Shown: positions 8,794 through 16,268 of the stretch, piece after piece | How the letters are laid out: each line of letters begins with the position of its first letter | Numbering within the stretch: the stretch's first letter is position 1 | Assembly (NCBI RefSeq): GCF_014205845.1 | Contig: NZ_JACHCR010000010.1 | Span: forward strand, 143,961-207,960 | Direction of reading: 5' to 3' | Length of the DNA stretch: 64,000 nucleotides | From: Mucilaginibacter cryoferens | GTDB taxonomy: Bacteria > Bacteroidota > Bacteroidia > Sphingobacteriales > Sphingobacteriaceae | The notes under the pieces: generated by a model | What the model was told of the DNA's origin: nothing | Database searches by the model: none | Seen by the model: the letters and a program-made list of their open reading frames with translations, nothing else | Position numbers and translations under genes: made by a program

Positions 8794-10005
8794 TTATCGT
8801 GTATTGGTTCTTGCCTTGCGTTTTCTTTTGCGGTTCCGGCCATTGATCTGCTCGTCGTCGATATCATCGGATATATCAATCCGCAATGGCGGGACGTAAA
8901 TGTCTGGGGCTTGAAATCCTGTAAATTCGGTGTGGTAATTTTCTATGTCATCGGCATACCAATTCTCCGATTCGTCTCCATTAATTTGGGGGAATTCAAA
9001 ATCTTCGGATTCAGGAAATTCGGATATCTCCACAGGTTTATTGATGGTGGTATGATTGGCTTGTTCCGGTGCCGGTTTGATAAACTCGGCTAATGGCATC
9101 AGGTCACCGCCTTTGTAAACGGCTTTTTTTGCATGGTCAATTACCGTATATCCATAGGGTTGTTTACCGTCTTTGGCATGGAAGAAGATTTGAAGGCCAA
9201 AATCTCTTTGCAGCATTCCGGCCAGTTCGGAATTATAGCCGGTCGTTTTTCCTTCGCCGCCTCCTGCCAGTTTACCTGTTTCAGGAAAAAGTTCAGGGTT
9301 AAAATCAGGCCGATATTTTTCAATGATGGCTCGCAATTGCTCTATCCGCTTTTTATTTTGCTGGTGATCCGCAATACGTTCATCAACTTTTTCAACGGGC
9401 AGGCTATCCAGTTTTTTACCGAACTTGAAGATTTGAAAAATACCATCTTTTAGATTTAGGGTATATCCTTTTACTTCAAGCAACATCATGAACTGCGTCC
9501 TTGAACTGAAGTTGTAGGTTAAAGCATAGTTCTTATCTTTTTGTACCTGCAAGTTTTCGTCCAGGCCCATAACTTCATTTAATACCTGATAGCCCTTAAT
9601 TCTTTCATAACTATCCTTAACCTTTTTGCCATCCCTGCCGATGCGCGTGGATACCAGGTGTACGTGGTTATTTTGAGTGTCCTTATGAAAAATAATCAAA
9701 TAAGGATGGCTGCCATAACCCATTCCCTCTAACCACTTTTCGGCAATACCGGTTAACTCCGATTTGCTGTGATTCCTGCCTTTCGTTGAAATGGTAACAT
9801 GCAGCTGTGGGTAAACAATGCGTTTATTCTTATCGGTTACAGCCTCCAGGTAATTGACATAATCCTCTGCGCGTGGGTTAGAAAGTCCGGCTAATGCGCC
9901 GAAATTCTTTACCTCCATCAATTCACCTTTATCCAGCAGCATTTTGGCAAAACTGTAGCCGACACCCTTAAAAGAAGATGCGGGCCTTAAAAACTTAACG
10001 ATCAT
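8794..10005 (-). CDS. mobB: Relaxase/mobilization protein (MOBP-type, MobB)
   Basis: A 403-residue relaxase that would nick oriT and pilot the transferred strand. The relaxase domain fills residues 1-200. The metal-binding histidine motif NNHVHLVSTRIG lies near 108-119, preceded by HPYLIIFHKDT. Candidate catalytic tyrosines lie near the N-terminus (Y18) and in the NYxxYLE segment. The C-terminal third is acidic and linker-like, ending in a very basic RNRKRKRKAR tail. It follows the MobC-like gene by 1 nt. Confidence 0.88.
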   Translation of the reverse strand: MIVKFLRPASSFKGVGYSFAKMLLDKGELMEVKNFGALAGLSNPRAEDYVNYLEAVTDKNKRIVYPQLHVTISTKGRNHSKSELTGIAEKWLEGMGYGSHPYLIIFHKDTQNNHVHLVSTRIGRDGKKVKDSYERIKGYQVLNEVMGLDENLQVQKDKNYALTYNFSSRTQFMMLLEVKGYTLNLKDGIFQIFKFGKKLDSLPVEKVDERIADHQQNKKRIEQLRAIIEKYRPDFNPELFPETGKLAGGGEGKTTGYNSELAGMLQRDFGLQIFFHAKDGKQPYGYTVIDHAKKAVYKGGDLMPLAEFIKPAPEQANHTTINKPVEISEFPESEDFEFPQINGDESENWYADDIENYHTEFTGFQAPDIYVPPLRIDISDDIDDEQINGRNRKRKRKARTNTR

Positions 10006-10006
10006 A

Positions 10007-10426
10007 TCAGCCCCGGATTAGACGTATAATTTGCCGGAGCGATTTTTCGGTATCGTTACGGATTCGGGCATATTCCCGGAAAAGCAGGTTAAACTCCTTT
10101 ACCACCATCTCATCAAGCCGCCCCCGCTTGTTGAGGATATTTGCATGCCTGGCCAGCTGGTTAATATTATTTCCCGCCCGACCTAATTCTGAGCCCATTA
10201 CATCCAGCCGATTTAAAACTTCGCGGGCGTTAACCAGTTGTTTATGCTGGCTGCCTAACAGGCGGTGCCGGATCAGGTCGGTATGGTTCATACCGAGTTC
10301 CTTTTCCAAAGCAACAAGCTTGTTGTATTCATCCTCGGTCAGCCTCGCCCGGATGAAGCGTTCCTTTTTTCCCTGTTGTAATTCGGGTCGCCCCGGTTTT
10401 TTAAAAGGCTTGCGGGGTTGATCCAT
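10007..10426 (-). CDS. Relaxosome accessory protein (MobC/MobA-like, RHH)
   Basis: A 139-residue basic protein. An N-terminal ribbon-helix-helix-like region (FIRARLTEDEYNKL, residues 24-37) is followed by the MobC signature GxNINQLARHAN (about 85-96). Such proteins bind oriT and load the relaxase. It is the first gene of the mob-tra operon, and the candidate oriT lies just upstream. Confidence 0.85.
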   Translation of the reverse strand: MDQPRKPFKKPGRPELQQGKKERFIRARLTEDEYNKLVALEKELGMNHTDLIRHRLLGSQHKQLVNAREVLNRLDVMGSELGRAGNNINQLARHANILNKRGRLDEMVVKEFNLLFREYARIRNDTEKSLRQIIRLIRG

Positions 10427-10444
10427 CGGCTTATTTTTTTAAAA

Positions 10445-10534
10445 GGAAAACCAAGTTGCGCAGGTTTTCCCATCTCATGCCGCTTTGCGGCAATGGGCAA
10501 GTAAGTTTTTGTGACACAAAAACACAACTTGCCC
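10445..10534. other. Candidate oriT (two inverted repeats)
   Basis: Two inverted repeats lie just upstream of the mobC-like gene. The first is GGAAAACC/GGTTTTCC (10445-10452 and 10463-10470). The second is a longer one with arms beginning GGGCAAGT and centred at 10515 (10495-10534), matching over nearly 20 nt with a few mismatches. MOBP-type oriTs typically have inverted repeats next to the nick site and beside the mobilization genes. The nick position is not identifiable by eye. Confidence 0.5.
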
Positions 10535-10553
10535 CTTGTAAAACAAACGGGGG

Positions 10554-10567
10554 GCTGTATAAACAGC
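10554..10567. repeat. GCTGTATAAACAGC palindrome, copy 1
   Basis: A 14-nt imperfect palindrome (GCTGT/ACAGC arms), followed by a further TATACGTATATA palindrome. An identical copy lies at 11895-11908, inside the palindrome-rich region before the primase gene. It could be a regulator or replication-protein binding site. Confidence 0.5.
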
Positions 10568-10614
10568 TATACGTATATACGGCTATATTTAGGCGCTGGC
10601 AAAAAAAAGCCCTG

Positions 10615-11214
10615 TTAAAACAAGGCCAGTTGTACCGAATTTATTTGTGCCTGTTTAATCGCATTCAGGGTTAACAGGATAACGCTTTGCTTGAAATTGG
10701 TGGTGTCGGCATGGCCGATAACGGCGGTCATCTTAGCCTTTAGGTCATTTAACCCGGCTGTTAAGGCCTCCTGACGGCTGTTTAATTGCTTATCGTAAAC
10801 GGAGATATGCGACCCGCCGCCAGCCAACCCGTAATTATAATCCAGTGTGTAAGTCCAGATAGGATTTTGCCCCCGGCCTAAATAAAGGATACTGTGTTCG
10901 CTGAACCTGTCGGGGTTCCCTAATATAATGTCCTCGCGCTCCAGGAACCTTGGTTGAATAAACCATCCGTTTTTATCAAAACCTATTTCCGTAAAGCCAA
11001 ATTCCAGTCCTTTACGATAGGCATAAACATTCATAGTCATATGCCTCAAATCCTTGCCAAAGCTATTAAACCAGTCCAGTTTAGCTTGGTCATTTTGTTC
11101 TACCGCTTCGAGCATCTCGTTTAAAAGATGTTTTTCATAAGGCACAAGGCAGCTTTTGTTGATGTAATCCGTAATTACTTTTTGCGATTGAGGGCTTAAA
11201 ATCAGATTTTCCAT
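10615..11214 (-). CDS. ICE hypothetical protein, 199 aa
   Basis: A soluble protein of 199 residues that I do not recognise. It has a helical N-terminal region (about 1-55), a Gly/Asn/Tyr-rich beta-like middle (75-145) and an alanine/lysine-rich helical tail. I chose the ATG at 11214; another three codons upstream (11223) would enter the arm of the long hairpin at 11221-11354. It lies alone between oriT and that hairpin, a place often used for regulators or transfer-associated proteins. No function is claimed. Confidence 0.6.
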   Translation of the reverse strand: MENLILSPQSQKVITDYINKSCLVPYEKHLLNEMLEAVEQNDQAKLDWFNSFGKDLRHMTMNVYAYRKGLEFGFTEIGFDKNGWFIQPRFLEREDIILGNPDRFSEHSILYLGRGQNPIWTYTLDYNYGLAGGGSHISVYDKQLNSRQEALTAGLNDLKAKMTAVIGHADTTNFKQSVILLTLNAIKQAQINSVQLALF

Positions 11215-11220
11215 AACATA

Positions 11221-11354
11221 CATTTAGTTTTTTTATGCAGGTATGAAAAGCGTTTGCCTGACCTGTCAAGGGCCGTGATGCAATCGCGGTTTATATACCC
11301 TTGAGGGGTCAAAAAGGCAAAACGCTATACCTTTGCATACTAAAAAACTAAATG
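11221..11354. repeat. Long near-continuous hairpin (134 nt)
   Basis: CATTTAG-TTTTTT at 11221-11233 pairs with AAAAAA-CTAAATG at 11342-11354. Going inward: ATGCA/TGCAT, GGTAT/ATACC, AGCGTTT/AAACGCT, GCCT/AGGC, GACC/GGTC, TCAAGGG/CCCTTGA and finally CCGTGAT/ATCGCGG around a 3-nt loop. That is close to 55 base pairs with small bulges. No coding sequence overlaps it. It lies just upstream of the minus-strand gene at 10615-11214. Confidence 0.8.
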
Positions 11355-11396
11355 GTTAAGGAAAGCTGGCCAGCAAAAAGAAAAGTGTTAAGGATA

Positions 11397-11693
11397 TCAA
11401 TCAAGTAGTTTGTCTTCTAAGGATTTGACCTTGATATCTGAAATCCTATGCTTTTCCTTCAGTTCCGCAATTTGCCTGCGGTATTTTTCGCATTTGATCC
11501 GCAATTTGTGACTGCCGTGCAGGTGTCCCATCCTCCAGCCTTCCGAATAAGAGGACGTTTCATAAAATTCTGTTGGGTCAAAGGGCGCATAACTGCCAGA
11601 ATACCATTTAAGGAAAGAATAATAAAGGTATCGGCCTGAAAAGTAAGTGAGCGTAACGACAATAATTTTTGTCCAGGTGATGGTGATTTCCAT
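11397..11693 (-). CDS. Small membrane-anchored hypothetical protein
   Basis: A 98-residue protein. One N-terminal transmembrane helix (residues 7-28) is followed by a Tyr/Ser/Phe-rich segment and a charged C-terminal coiled-coil-like stretch (about 62-98, rich in Lys/Glu). I do not recognise the family. It lies between the palindrome-rich region and the long hairpin. A coding gene is likely from the regular amphipathic tail and clean start. Confidence 0.55.
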   Translation of the reverse strand: MEITITWTKIIVVTLTYFSGRYLYYSFLKWYSGSYAPFDPTEFYETSSYSEGWRMGHLHGSHKLRIKCEKYRRQIAELKEKHRISDIKVKSLEDKLLD

Positions 11694-11699
11694 AAGTTT

Positions 11700-11980
11700 T
11701 AATGTTTATATATGAATAGGTAACTATGCAGATAGCGGTATAGGTAGTTATACCCATAGAGGTCTATCGGACTATATAAATAAGCACATAGCTGTTTAGC
11801 TATTTATACCTTTAGCTGAATAGTTATTTATATAAATATTGGGATAGTTGAATAAATAAATAAGTGGATATATAACTAAAGGGTTATTCCTATAGCTGTA
11901 TAAACAGCAAAGCGTTTATATAACTTACTGTCTATCCAGTTAGCTGTATATTGGTATATCCGTATATACAGCTAAAAGGA
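11700..11980. repeat. AT-rich region with TAGCTGTATA-type palindromes
   Basis: About 280 nt without a gene, very AT-rich, with repeated versions of a TAGCTRTWTA motif in both orientations. Examples are ATAGCTGTTTAGCTAT near 11790, TTTAGCTGAATAG near 11813, TATAGCTGTATAAACAGC at 11891-11908, TTAGCTGTATA near 11940 and TATACAGCTA near 11968. It sits directly upstream of no plus-strand gene and downstream of the primase stop. It could be an iteron-like origin, a regulator array or a promoter region for 11397-11693. Confidence 0.5.
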
Positions 11981-11981
11981 A

Positions 11982-12953
11982 TTACCTGCGCAGGCCGGTC
12001 TTTACCAGGTTACTGGTATCGGCGGCGGGAAGGCGATAGAGATTATCCAGTTCGAATACCAGCCTTTGATTATAATCCTTGAAACCCGCATAATTTGGAG
12101 CGCTGTTGTGGGTCAGCGGGTAGGCATTTACAAAAGTCCGGCTTGCATCTTCACCGGCCTCATCGTTGTCAAAAAAGATGGTTCTATCATTAAAATCTGA
12201 AGCCCGTTTGATGGCCGCATCGATAAATGTTACCCCGTTCAATAAAATGACGGTTTCACCTTCACCTTGCTGTTCAAACTTCCAGCTGAGGTAATCGATC
12301 ATTCCCTCAAACAAGGCCAGCCGATCAGAGTCACCGGGGATTATGGTTAATCCCTTCGGGCCGAGGCATCCTTTAAAGTAAGGATTGTTGACCTCCCAAC
12401 CACCATTTTCATTTTTCCAGCCTGCCGAGAAAAAGTATTTGCGGAGTTTCTTCTCGTCCTCGATATAATAATAGACTTCCTTTAAATGCTGGTGAGCGAC
12501 CGGCCATATGCCCCTGGATTGCAGGTAGTTTGTAATGGCTGGGTTATTACCGAGGTCTTTAACTTCTGAAATTTTATAATTAGGTATTTTGGTTGCTTTT
12601 CTTGGCCTAAAGTTTTCACGGCTTGTCGTTGGTGCCGCTCCTGGTTCAATGTTACAGGTTTCATTTATTCTCTCCAATACGTCTCTAAAACCGAGTGGGT
12701 ACCAATAAGCCAGCGCAAGGTCAATCACGTTGCCGCCTTTAATGCCCGATGGATTAGCACCGCCCCAATCGTACCAAACGCCCAGCTTGTCATCAACACA
12801 AAATGAGGGCGTGCGCTCGTCGCGAAGCATACTCAAATAAAATAGTTCCTTTCCGGATTTGTAGGCCGGATGATAGCCCAACCTGGCTAAAAAGTCAACC
12901 GGGGAAACCTGCTCCCTGATTTCCTGCGCATTGTAGTTAATTAATCTGTTCAT
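11982..12953 (-). CDS. TOPRIM/CHC2-type DNA primase of the ICE
   Basis: A 323-residue DnaG-like primase or primase-related protein, likely used for replication of the excised or transferred element. The N-terminal region (residues 15-90) has the CHC2 fold core (RTPSFCVDD ... YDWG ... GGNVIDLA), but the usual zinc-binding Cys/His residues are absent. The TOPRIM domain follows: glutamate motif LFEGMIDYLS near 213, and FFDNDEAGEDASR near 254 with the acidic DxD residues intact. A shortened TOPRIM paralog lies upstream at 13227-13766. Confidence 0.8.
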   Translation of the reverse strand: MNRLINYNAQEIREQVSPVDFLARLGYHPAYKSGKELFYLSMLRDERTPSFCVDDKLGVWYDWGGANPSGIKGGNVIDLALAYWYPLGFRDVLERINETCNIEPGAAPTTSRENFRPRKATKIPNYKISEVKDLGNNPAITNYLQSRGIWPVAHQHLKEVYYYIEDEKKLRKYFFSAGWKNENGGWEVNNPYFKGCLGPKGLTIIPGDSDRLALFEGMIDYLSWKFEQQGEGETVILLNGVTFIDAAIKRASDFNDRTIFFDNDEAGEDASRTFVNAYPLTHNSAPNYAGFKDYNQRLVFELDNLYRLPAADTSNLVKTGLRR

Positions 12954-12982
12954 TTGATTTGCAATTTGTAAATGGGTATGCC

Positions 12983-13258
12983 TTATAGATACCTTAAGAG
13001 GTCAATGGATTTGGCGATTGCCGCTACTTCCAGCCGGTCAATGCGCCAGACAGCGGAATGGTCGCCGTCTTTACGGATAGTAATAAGTCCTTTCGCAGCC
13101 CAGTTCTCAATATTGGCTCGACCATATTTTCGGAAGGCTTCTGATTTTTTGAGGTAGGGTTTCAGTTTACCTACTTTGGTTAGCGCCTGGAGCGCGCCCA
13201 TTTCCGCAGCTTCCCGGACTATAAGTTTAAGCTGCTGCGTTGATAGGGTCAAATCCAT
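12983..13258 (-). CDS. Small HTH (excisionase/MerR-like) protein A
   Basis: A 91-residue protein. Its middle (KSEAFRKYGRANIENWAAKGLI) matches a winged-helix/MerR-like DNA-binding unit of the kind used by excisionases and small ICE regulators. It is paralogous to the protein at 14041-14322 (KAEAYRLYGRSQVDRWISEGLF). Its start overlaps the end of the TOPRIM-like gene by 32 nt and it ends 30 nt before the primase start, so it is probably co-transcribed with both. Confidence 0.7.
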   Translation of the reverse strand: MDLTLSTQQLKLIVREAAEMGALQALTKVGKLKPYLKKSEAFRKYGRANIENWAAKGLITIRKDGDHSAVWRIDRLEVAAIAKSIDLLRYL

Positions 13259-13766
13259 CGCCAGAAGATTTAATGAGCGTTATTTGTTCCTGGTCAAAGC
13301 ATACCGTTACTGAGTTGAACTTGAGCGCTCTCATTTTGGCTGCGCTTAAAAATTCAGGGTAATTCAGGATCAGGATGTTGGGGTAATACTGCTTATGAAA
13401 ATACCGCCAATAGAGGTAAGCGGTAAAGTCCTCGAAAATAACGAGGTGACCGGGTTCACCGGGAATAAAGGTCATTCCTTTGGGGCCGAGACAACCTGTG
13501 AAATTAGGATGTCTGATTTCCCATCCACCATTTTCGTTTGACCAGCCAATGGCACAAAAGTCCCTACGCTTTTTATTTTGGTCTACTTTATAATAGTAAA
13601 CTTCCCGAAGTTCAGCGGTTACCAATTCCCATAATCCCTCAGTTCGCAGGCATGCGCGAACAACTGGTGTTTCGCCTAATGGAAGCGTTTGTTGAACATG
13701 ATAATAAGGCAGTTTAGCCGCTTTTCTTTTACGATAATCTCGGTTTTGCAGGTTAGTTGTATTCAT
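13227..13766 (-). CDS. TOPRIM-like paralog lacking catalytic residues
   Basis: A 179-residue protein matching the second half of the primase at 11982-12953: both have ENGGWE, NPxF/NF, GCLGPKG, and a matching hydrophobic strand before the glutamate motif. The key residues differ. FEG is FED, and the DxDEAG motif is replaced by CFDQEQ. The N-terminal primase part is missing. It is probably a non-catalytic partner or regulator, or an early pseudogene whose frame is still open. I prefer the start at 13766; an in-frame ATG at 13820 adds 18 residues. Confidence 0.65.
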   Translation of the reverse strand: MNTTNLQNRDYRKRKAAKLPYYHVQQTLPLGETPVVRACLRTEGLWELVTAELREVYYYKVDQNKKRRDFCAIGWSNENGGWEIRHPNFTGCLGPKGMTFIPGEPGHLVIFEDFTAYLYWRYFHKQYYPNILILNYPEFLSAAKMRALKFNSVTVCFDQEQITLIKSSGDGFDPINAAA

Positions 13767-13860
13767 GATATTATTGTCTAAATGGGAACCGGTAATGGGT
13801 AACGAACCCAAACAATTCACTTTTACCGGTTGATAAAAAATCCGGGATTACGTGCGTTGG

Positions 13861-14034
13861 CCTGTACAGACCATGCCCAAACGGGCTTCCCAGGGTTCGC
13901 TATTGTCCAGTCCCGCCTGTGCTTTTGCATAGCACGGGTTGCTGTAGCTGCTTCCTGATTCCCGGCACAATGCCGGGTAATGCTTCATCCCATGATGTCA
14001 AAAAACGTTCGTTAACCTGCCCGCCGAAGCGGGC
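13861..14034 (-). ncRNA. Structured intergenic region with four hairpins
   Basis: Four hairpins in 160 nt: 13875-13886 (GCCC/GGGC), 13912-13938 (CCC plus GTGCT/AGCAC), 13961-13977 (perfect 7-bp CCCGGCA/TGCCGGG with a 3-nt loop) and 14019-14034 (GCCCGC/GCGGGC). Read on the minus strand, the last one has a UUCG tetraloop closed by C-G, typical of real RNA structure. The region is GC-richer than its surroundings. It may be a leader of the TOPRIM-like gene or a separate small RNA; the 14019 stem may also terminate the HTH gene. Confidence 0.4.
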
Positions 14035-14040
14035 GAAAGT

Positions 14041-14322
14041 TTATCTGTCCGAAACTGGCAGATAGGTTCCGCGATTACTGGCCGCTGCAATAGCTTCCAG
14101 TTTTTCGCGGTCAATCCCCGATTTTGAGATATAGATTTGGCCTTTTAAAGGCTTGAATAAGCCTTCGGAAATCCAGCGGTCGACCTGAGAACGGCCATAC
14201 AGCCGGTAGGCTTCCGCTTTGCTGACTATCGCTGTTTGAATGCTTGTTTCTGATAGCGCTTTAGCGGTGCCACCGGTAACAGATTCAAGAAAAATACGTG
14301 TCAGTTCAGCCTGTTTCATCAT
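14041..14322 (-). CDS. Small HTH (excisionase/MerR-like) protein B
   Basis: A 93-residue paralog of the HTH protein at 12983-13258. The DNA-binding unit KAEAYRLYGRSQVDRWISEGLF is at about residues 33-54, followed by a beta-hairpin wing. Two adjacent ATGs (14322, 14319) are likely starts; the longer frame to 14382 adds 20 residues of unlikely composition. It is followed by the UUCG hairpin at 14019-14034. A role as element regulator or recombination directionality factor is inferred from size and family. Confidence 0.7.
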   Translation of the reverse strand: MMKQAELTRIFLESVTGGTAKALSETSIQTAIVSKAEAYRLYGRSQVDRWISEGLFKPLKGQIYISKSGIDREKLEAIAAASNRGTYLPVSDR

Positions 14323-14476
14323 TATCCCTTTGGTGATTATGGGAGCAAAGAACATCGGATTTGAAATGCCCAAAAAGCGCAACTTTTAGCTGCGCCCTGA
14401 TTTGCGCCCTTGCGCCTGATTGATTATCAGCTTATTATTGTGTGTTGATTTTTTCATTTTTCTTGAAATGGGCAAA

Positions 14477-14504
14477 AAAAAGCCTTCCTGGAAGGAAGGC
14501 TTTT
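14477..14504. terminator. Bidirectional hairpin terminator
   Basis: AAAAGCCTTCC pairs with GGAAGGCTTTT around a short loop, with A and T runs on both sides. It lies 21 nt past the stop of the minus-strand gene at 14525-15202. Confidence 0.8.
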
Positions 14505-14524
14505 AGCAATGGAGAGTTATAGAT

Positions 14525-15202
14525 TTAATATTCTCGGATTTGTAAGATCAGTTTTTCCAGGGTTGCTATGGCGACATCCTTATCGATTTGCTCGATATGA
14601 TACGTACGTTTGCGCATACTATCCCAGGAGAGATTTTTAATCTTGTCGGTAGAAAGAAAGGGAACGATAGAACGGAATACCACGCTGAGGGAACTGGCCA
14701 GTAATAACTTCGTATCATCAGCCGCTTTTAGGATCACGCCAATCTGGTCGGCGCTAAGTTTACACAATATTTTAGAAATGACCGTTGACTGCGGTGTAAT
14801 TATATCAGTCTCGGAAACCGTTGAAGTAATGTATTTCCCATACCTTTTTTTAAAAGCAACCCCCATATTCTGGATGTAGAATATGATGTTTTCTCCAGTG
14901 GCCGCTAATGGGTGGTCATCCGGATAGGCGGCAAGGTTTTGCATCGCCTGTCGTTCCAGCAGTATTAAAGAGTCATAGTATTGGGTAACTACAGCTTTTA
15001 TTTTCTTAGAAGAAAATAGACAAAAGGTATTCGTTTTTAAGTCCTTTAATACAGCCTGTAATTCCTTGTCAAATTTGCTTTCAATACTTTCAAGCTGCTG
15101 AAACTGCAAATCTGTAACCTTCGTTTTTTCGGGGTTTAATGTAATCTCAACTACTTCGTCCAGCCAAGCGTATGGGTACGCTTGTTTTATAAATCTCTCC
15201 AT
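14525..15202 (-). CDS. ICE hypothetical protein, 225 aa (RteC-like C-terminus)
   Basis: A 225-residue, mostly helical soluble protein. Its C-terminal 80 residues (LSADQIGVILKAADD ... DSMRKRTYHIEQIDKD ... LEKLILQIREY) follow a pattern seen in Bacteroidetes mobile-element proteins near RteC-type regulators. The N-terminal part, with ETTLNPEKTKV-like strands and acidic helices, is not recognised. It stands alone between two intergenic regions and ends at a strong terminator. Function unknown. Confidence 0.55.
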   Translation of the reverse strand: MERFIKQAYPYAWLDEVVEITLNPEKTKVTDLQFQQLESIESKFDKELQAVLKDLKTNTFCLFSSKKIKAVVTQYYDSLILLERQAMQNLAAYPDDHPLAATGENIIFYIQNMGVAFKKRYGKYITSTVSETDIITPQSTVISKILCKLSADQIGVILKAADDTKLLLASSLSVVFRSIVPFLSTDKIKNLSWDSMRKRTYHIEQIDKDVAIATLEKLILQIREY

Positions 15203-15340
15203 ATCAACCTCAATCCAAAAATTATTCGTTTGAAAATAAATTAATTACAGAGCAAAATTGAATGTTATGAGAAGCGGGGACAATAGGGTAAAATCCTCAT
15301 TTGACAGAATAGGTATAATCCACTATAAGGAATAAATAGC

Positions 15341-16267
15341 TTAATTTAAGGTTTGGAAGAGTTTTTGGATCAGCGACACTTTGTTTTTTACCCTGGTCTT
15401 TTCGTAAATATTTTGGACATGGTTTTCGACAGTTTTACCGGCGATAAAAAGCTTATTTGAGATTTCTTTGTAGGTCATGCCTTGACGGACTAATAGTACA
15501 ATTTCAATTTCGCGGGTGGTCAATTTGTAGTAACGGCACATTTCCTCAAATACCATACTTCCGTTTCCCTGGCTTGCCAATTCTTGTAGCCGTTCGTATT
15601 CCTCCCTGGCGGATTTAACGGAACGCCATATAAAAAGAAAGGTGATGCCGATTATTCCGGTATTCGTACAAAGTACCTCAATTAACTGGCTTGATTCTAC
15701 TATTCCGAAAAATGCTAATGATGCCCAAGGGGTAACAGCGGCGTACATCACTGTTTCTTCCACATATTGATTTTGGTTCCTTGCATGCTTGTGCTTTTGA
15801 CGTATTGCCCTGAACATGACATAGAGTAATACCAGCGCATAGATGAACGGCGCAATCATTCCGTATTTAATGTCGACGTCCAGATTGCCGTTAATGGCAT
15901 AAACAACGACAAAGAAAATAAGGTAAGGACAGGCTAAAAAAAGAGGAACCCCAAACAAGGCATGCCATCTTAGTGAAGTTAATTCAAAGGCTTTATAAAA
16001 ATAATATGGAAAATAAGAAGCCATTAGAAAACCACTGCCATAGGCAATCATTTCCTGAATGTCAAGCGGAATACGAATATTGGGATCAGGAAAAAGCCCA
16101 CCTGTGATATTGTAAAATAACATCAGGATCAGCAAAATCAAATATAGTTTTCGGGGCAGATCCTGGGGTCGAAATAAATAGTAAAAAAACTGGAAAAAGA
16201 GCATTCCAGATTCCAGCAAAATAAAAATTAAGGTGACAATGTGGATTTGCGTGCCGAATACGAGCAT
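15341..16267 (-). CDS. 7-TM membrane protein with C-terminal LuxR HTH
   Basis: A 308-residue protein with seven hydrophobic segments (roughly residues 8-32, 40-60, 72-95, 102-128, 135-157, 172-198 and 202-218). A LuxR/GerE-type HTH follows (about 245-308; LTTREIEIVLLVRQGMTYKEISNKL, then KTVENHVQNIYEKT). A membrane-embedded sensor fused directly to a DNA-binding domain is a one-component architecture. It is the last gene of an operon with a GNAT (1 nt gap) and an alpha-oxoamine synthase. The ligand is unknown; sensing the synthase product is an attractive inference. Confidence 0.8.
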   Translation of the reverse strand: MLVFGTQIHIVTLIFILLESGMLFFQFFYYLFRPQDLPRKLYLILLILMLFYNITGGLFPDPNIRIPLDIQEMIAYGSGFLMASYFPYYFYKAFELTSLRWHALFGVPLFLACPYLIFFVVVYAINGNLDVDIKYGMIAPFIYALVLLYVMFRAIRQKHKHARNQNQYVEETVMYAAVTPWASLAFFGIVESSQLIEVLCTNTGIIGITFLFIWRSVKSAREEYERLQELASQGNGSMVFEEMCRYYKLTTREIEIVLLVRQGMTYKEISNKLFIAGKTVENHVQNIYEKTRVKNKVSLIQKLFQTLN

Positions 16268-16268
16268 A

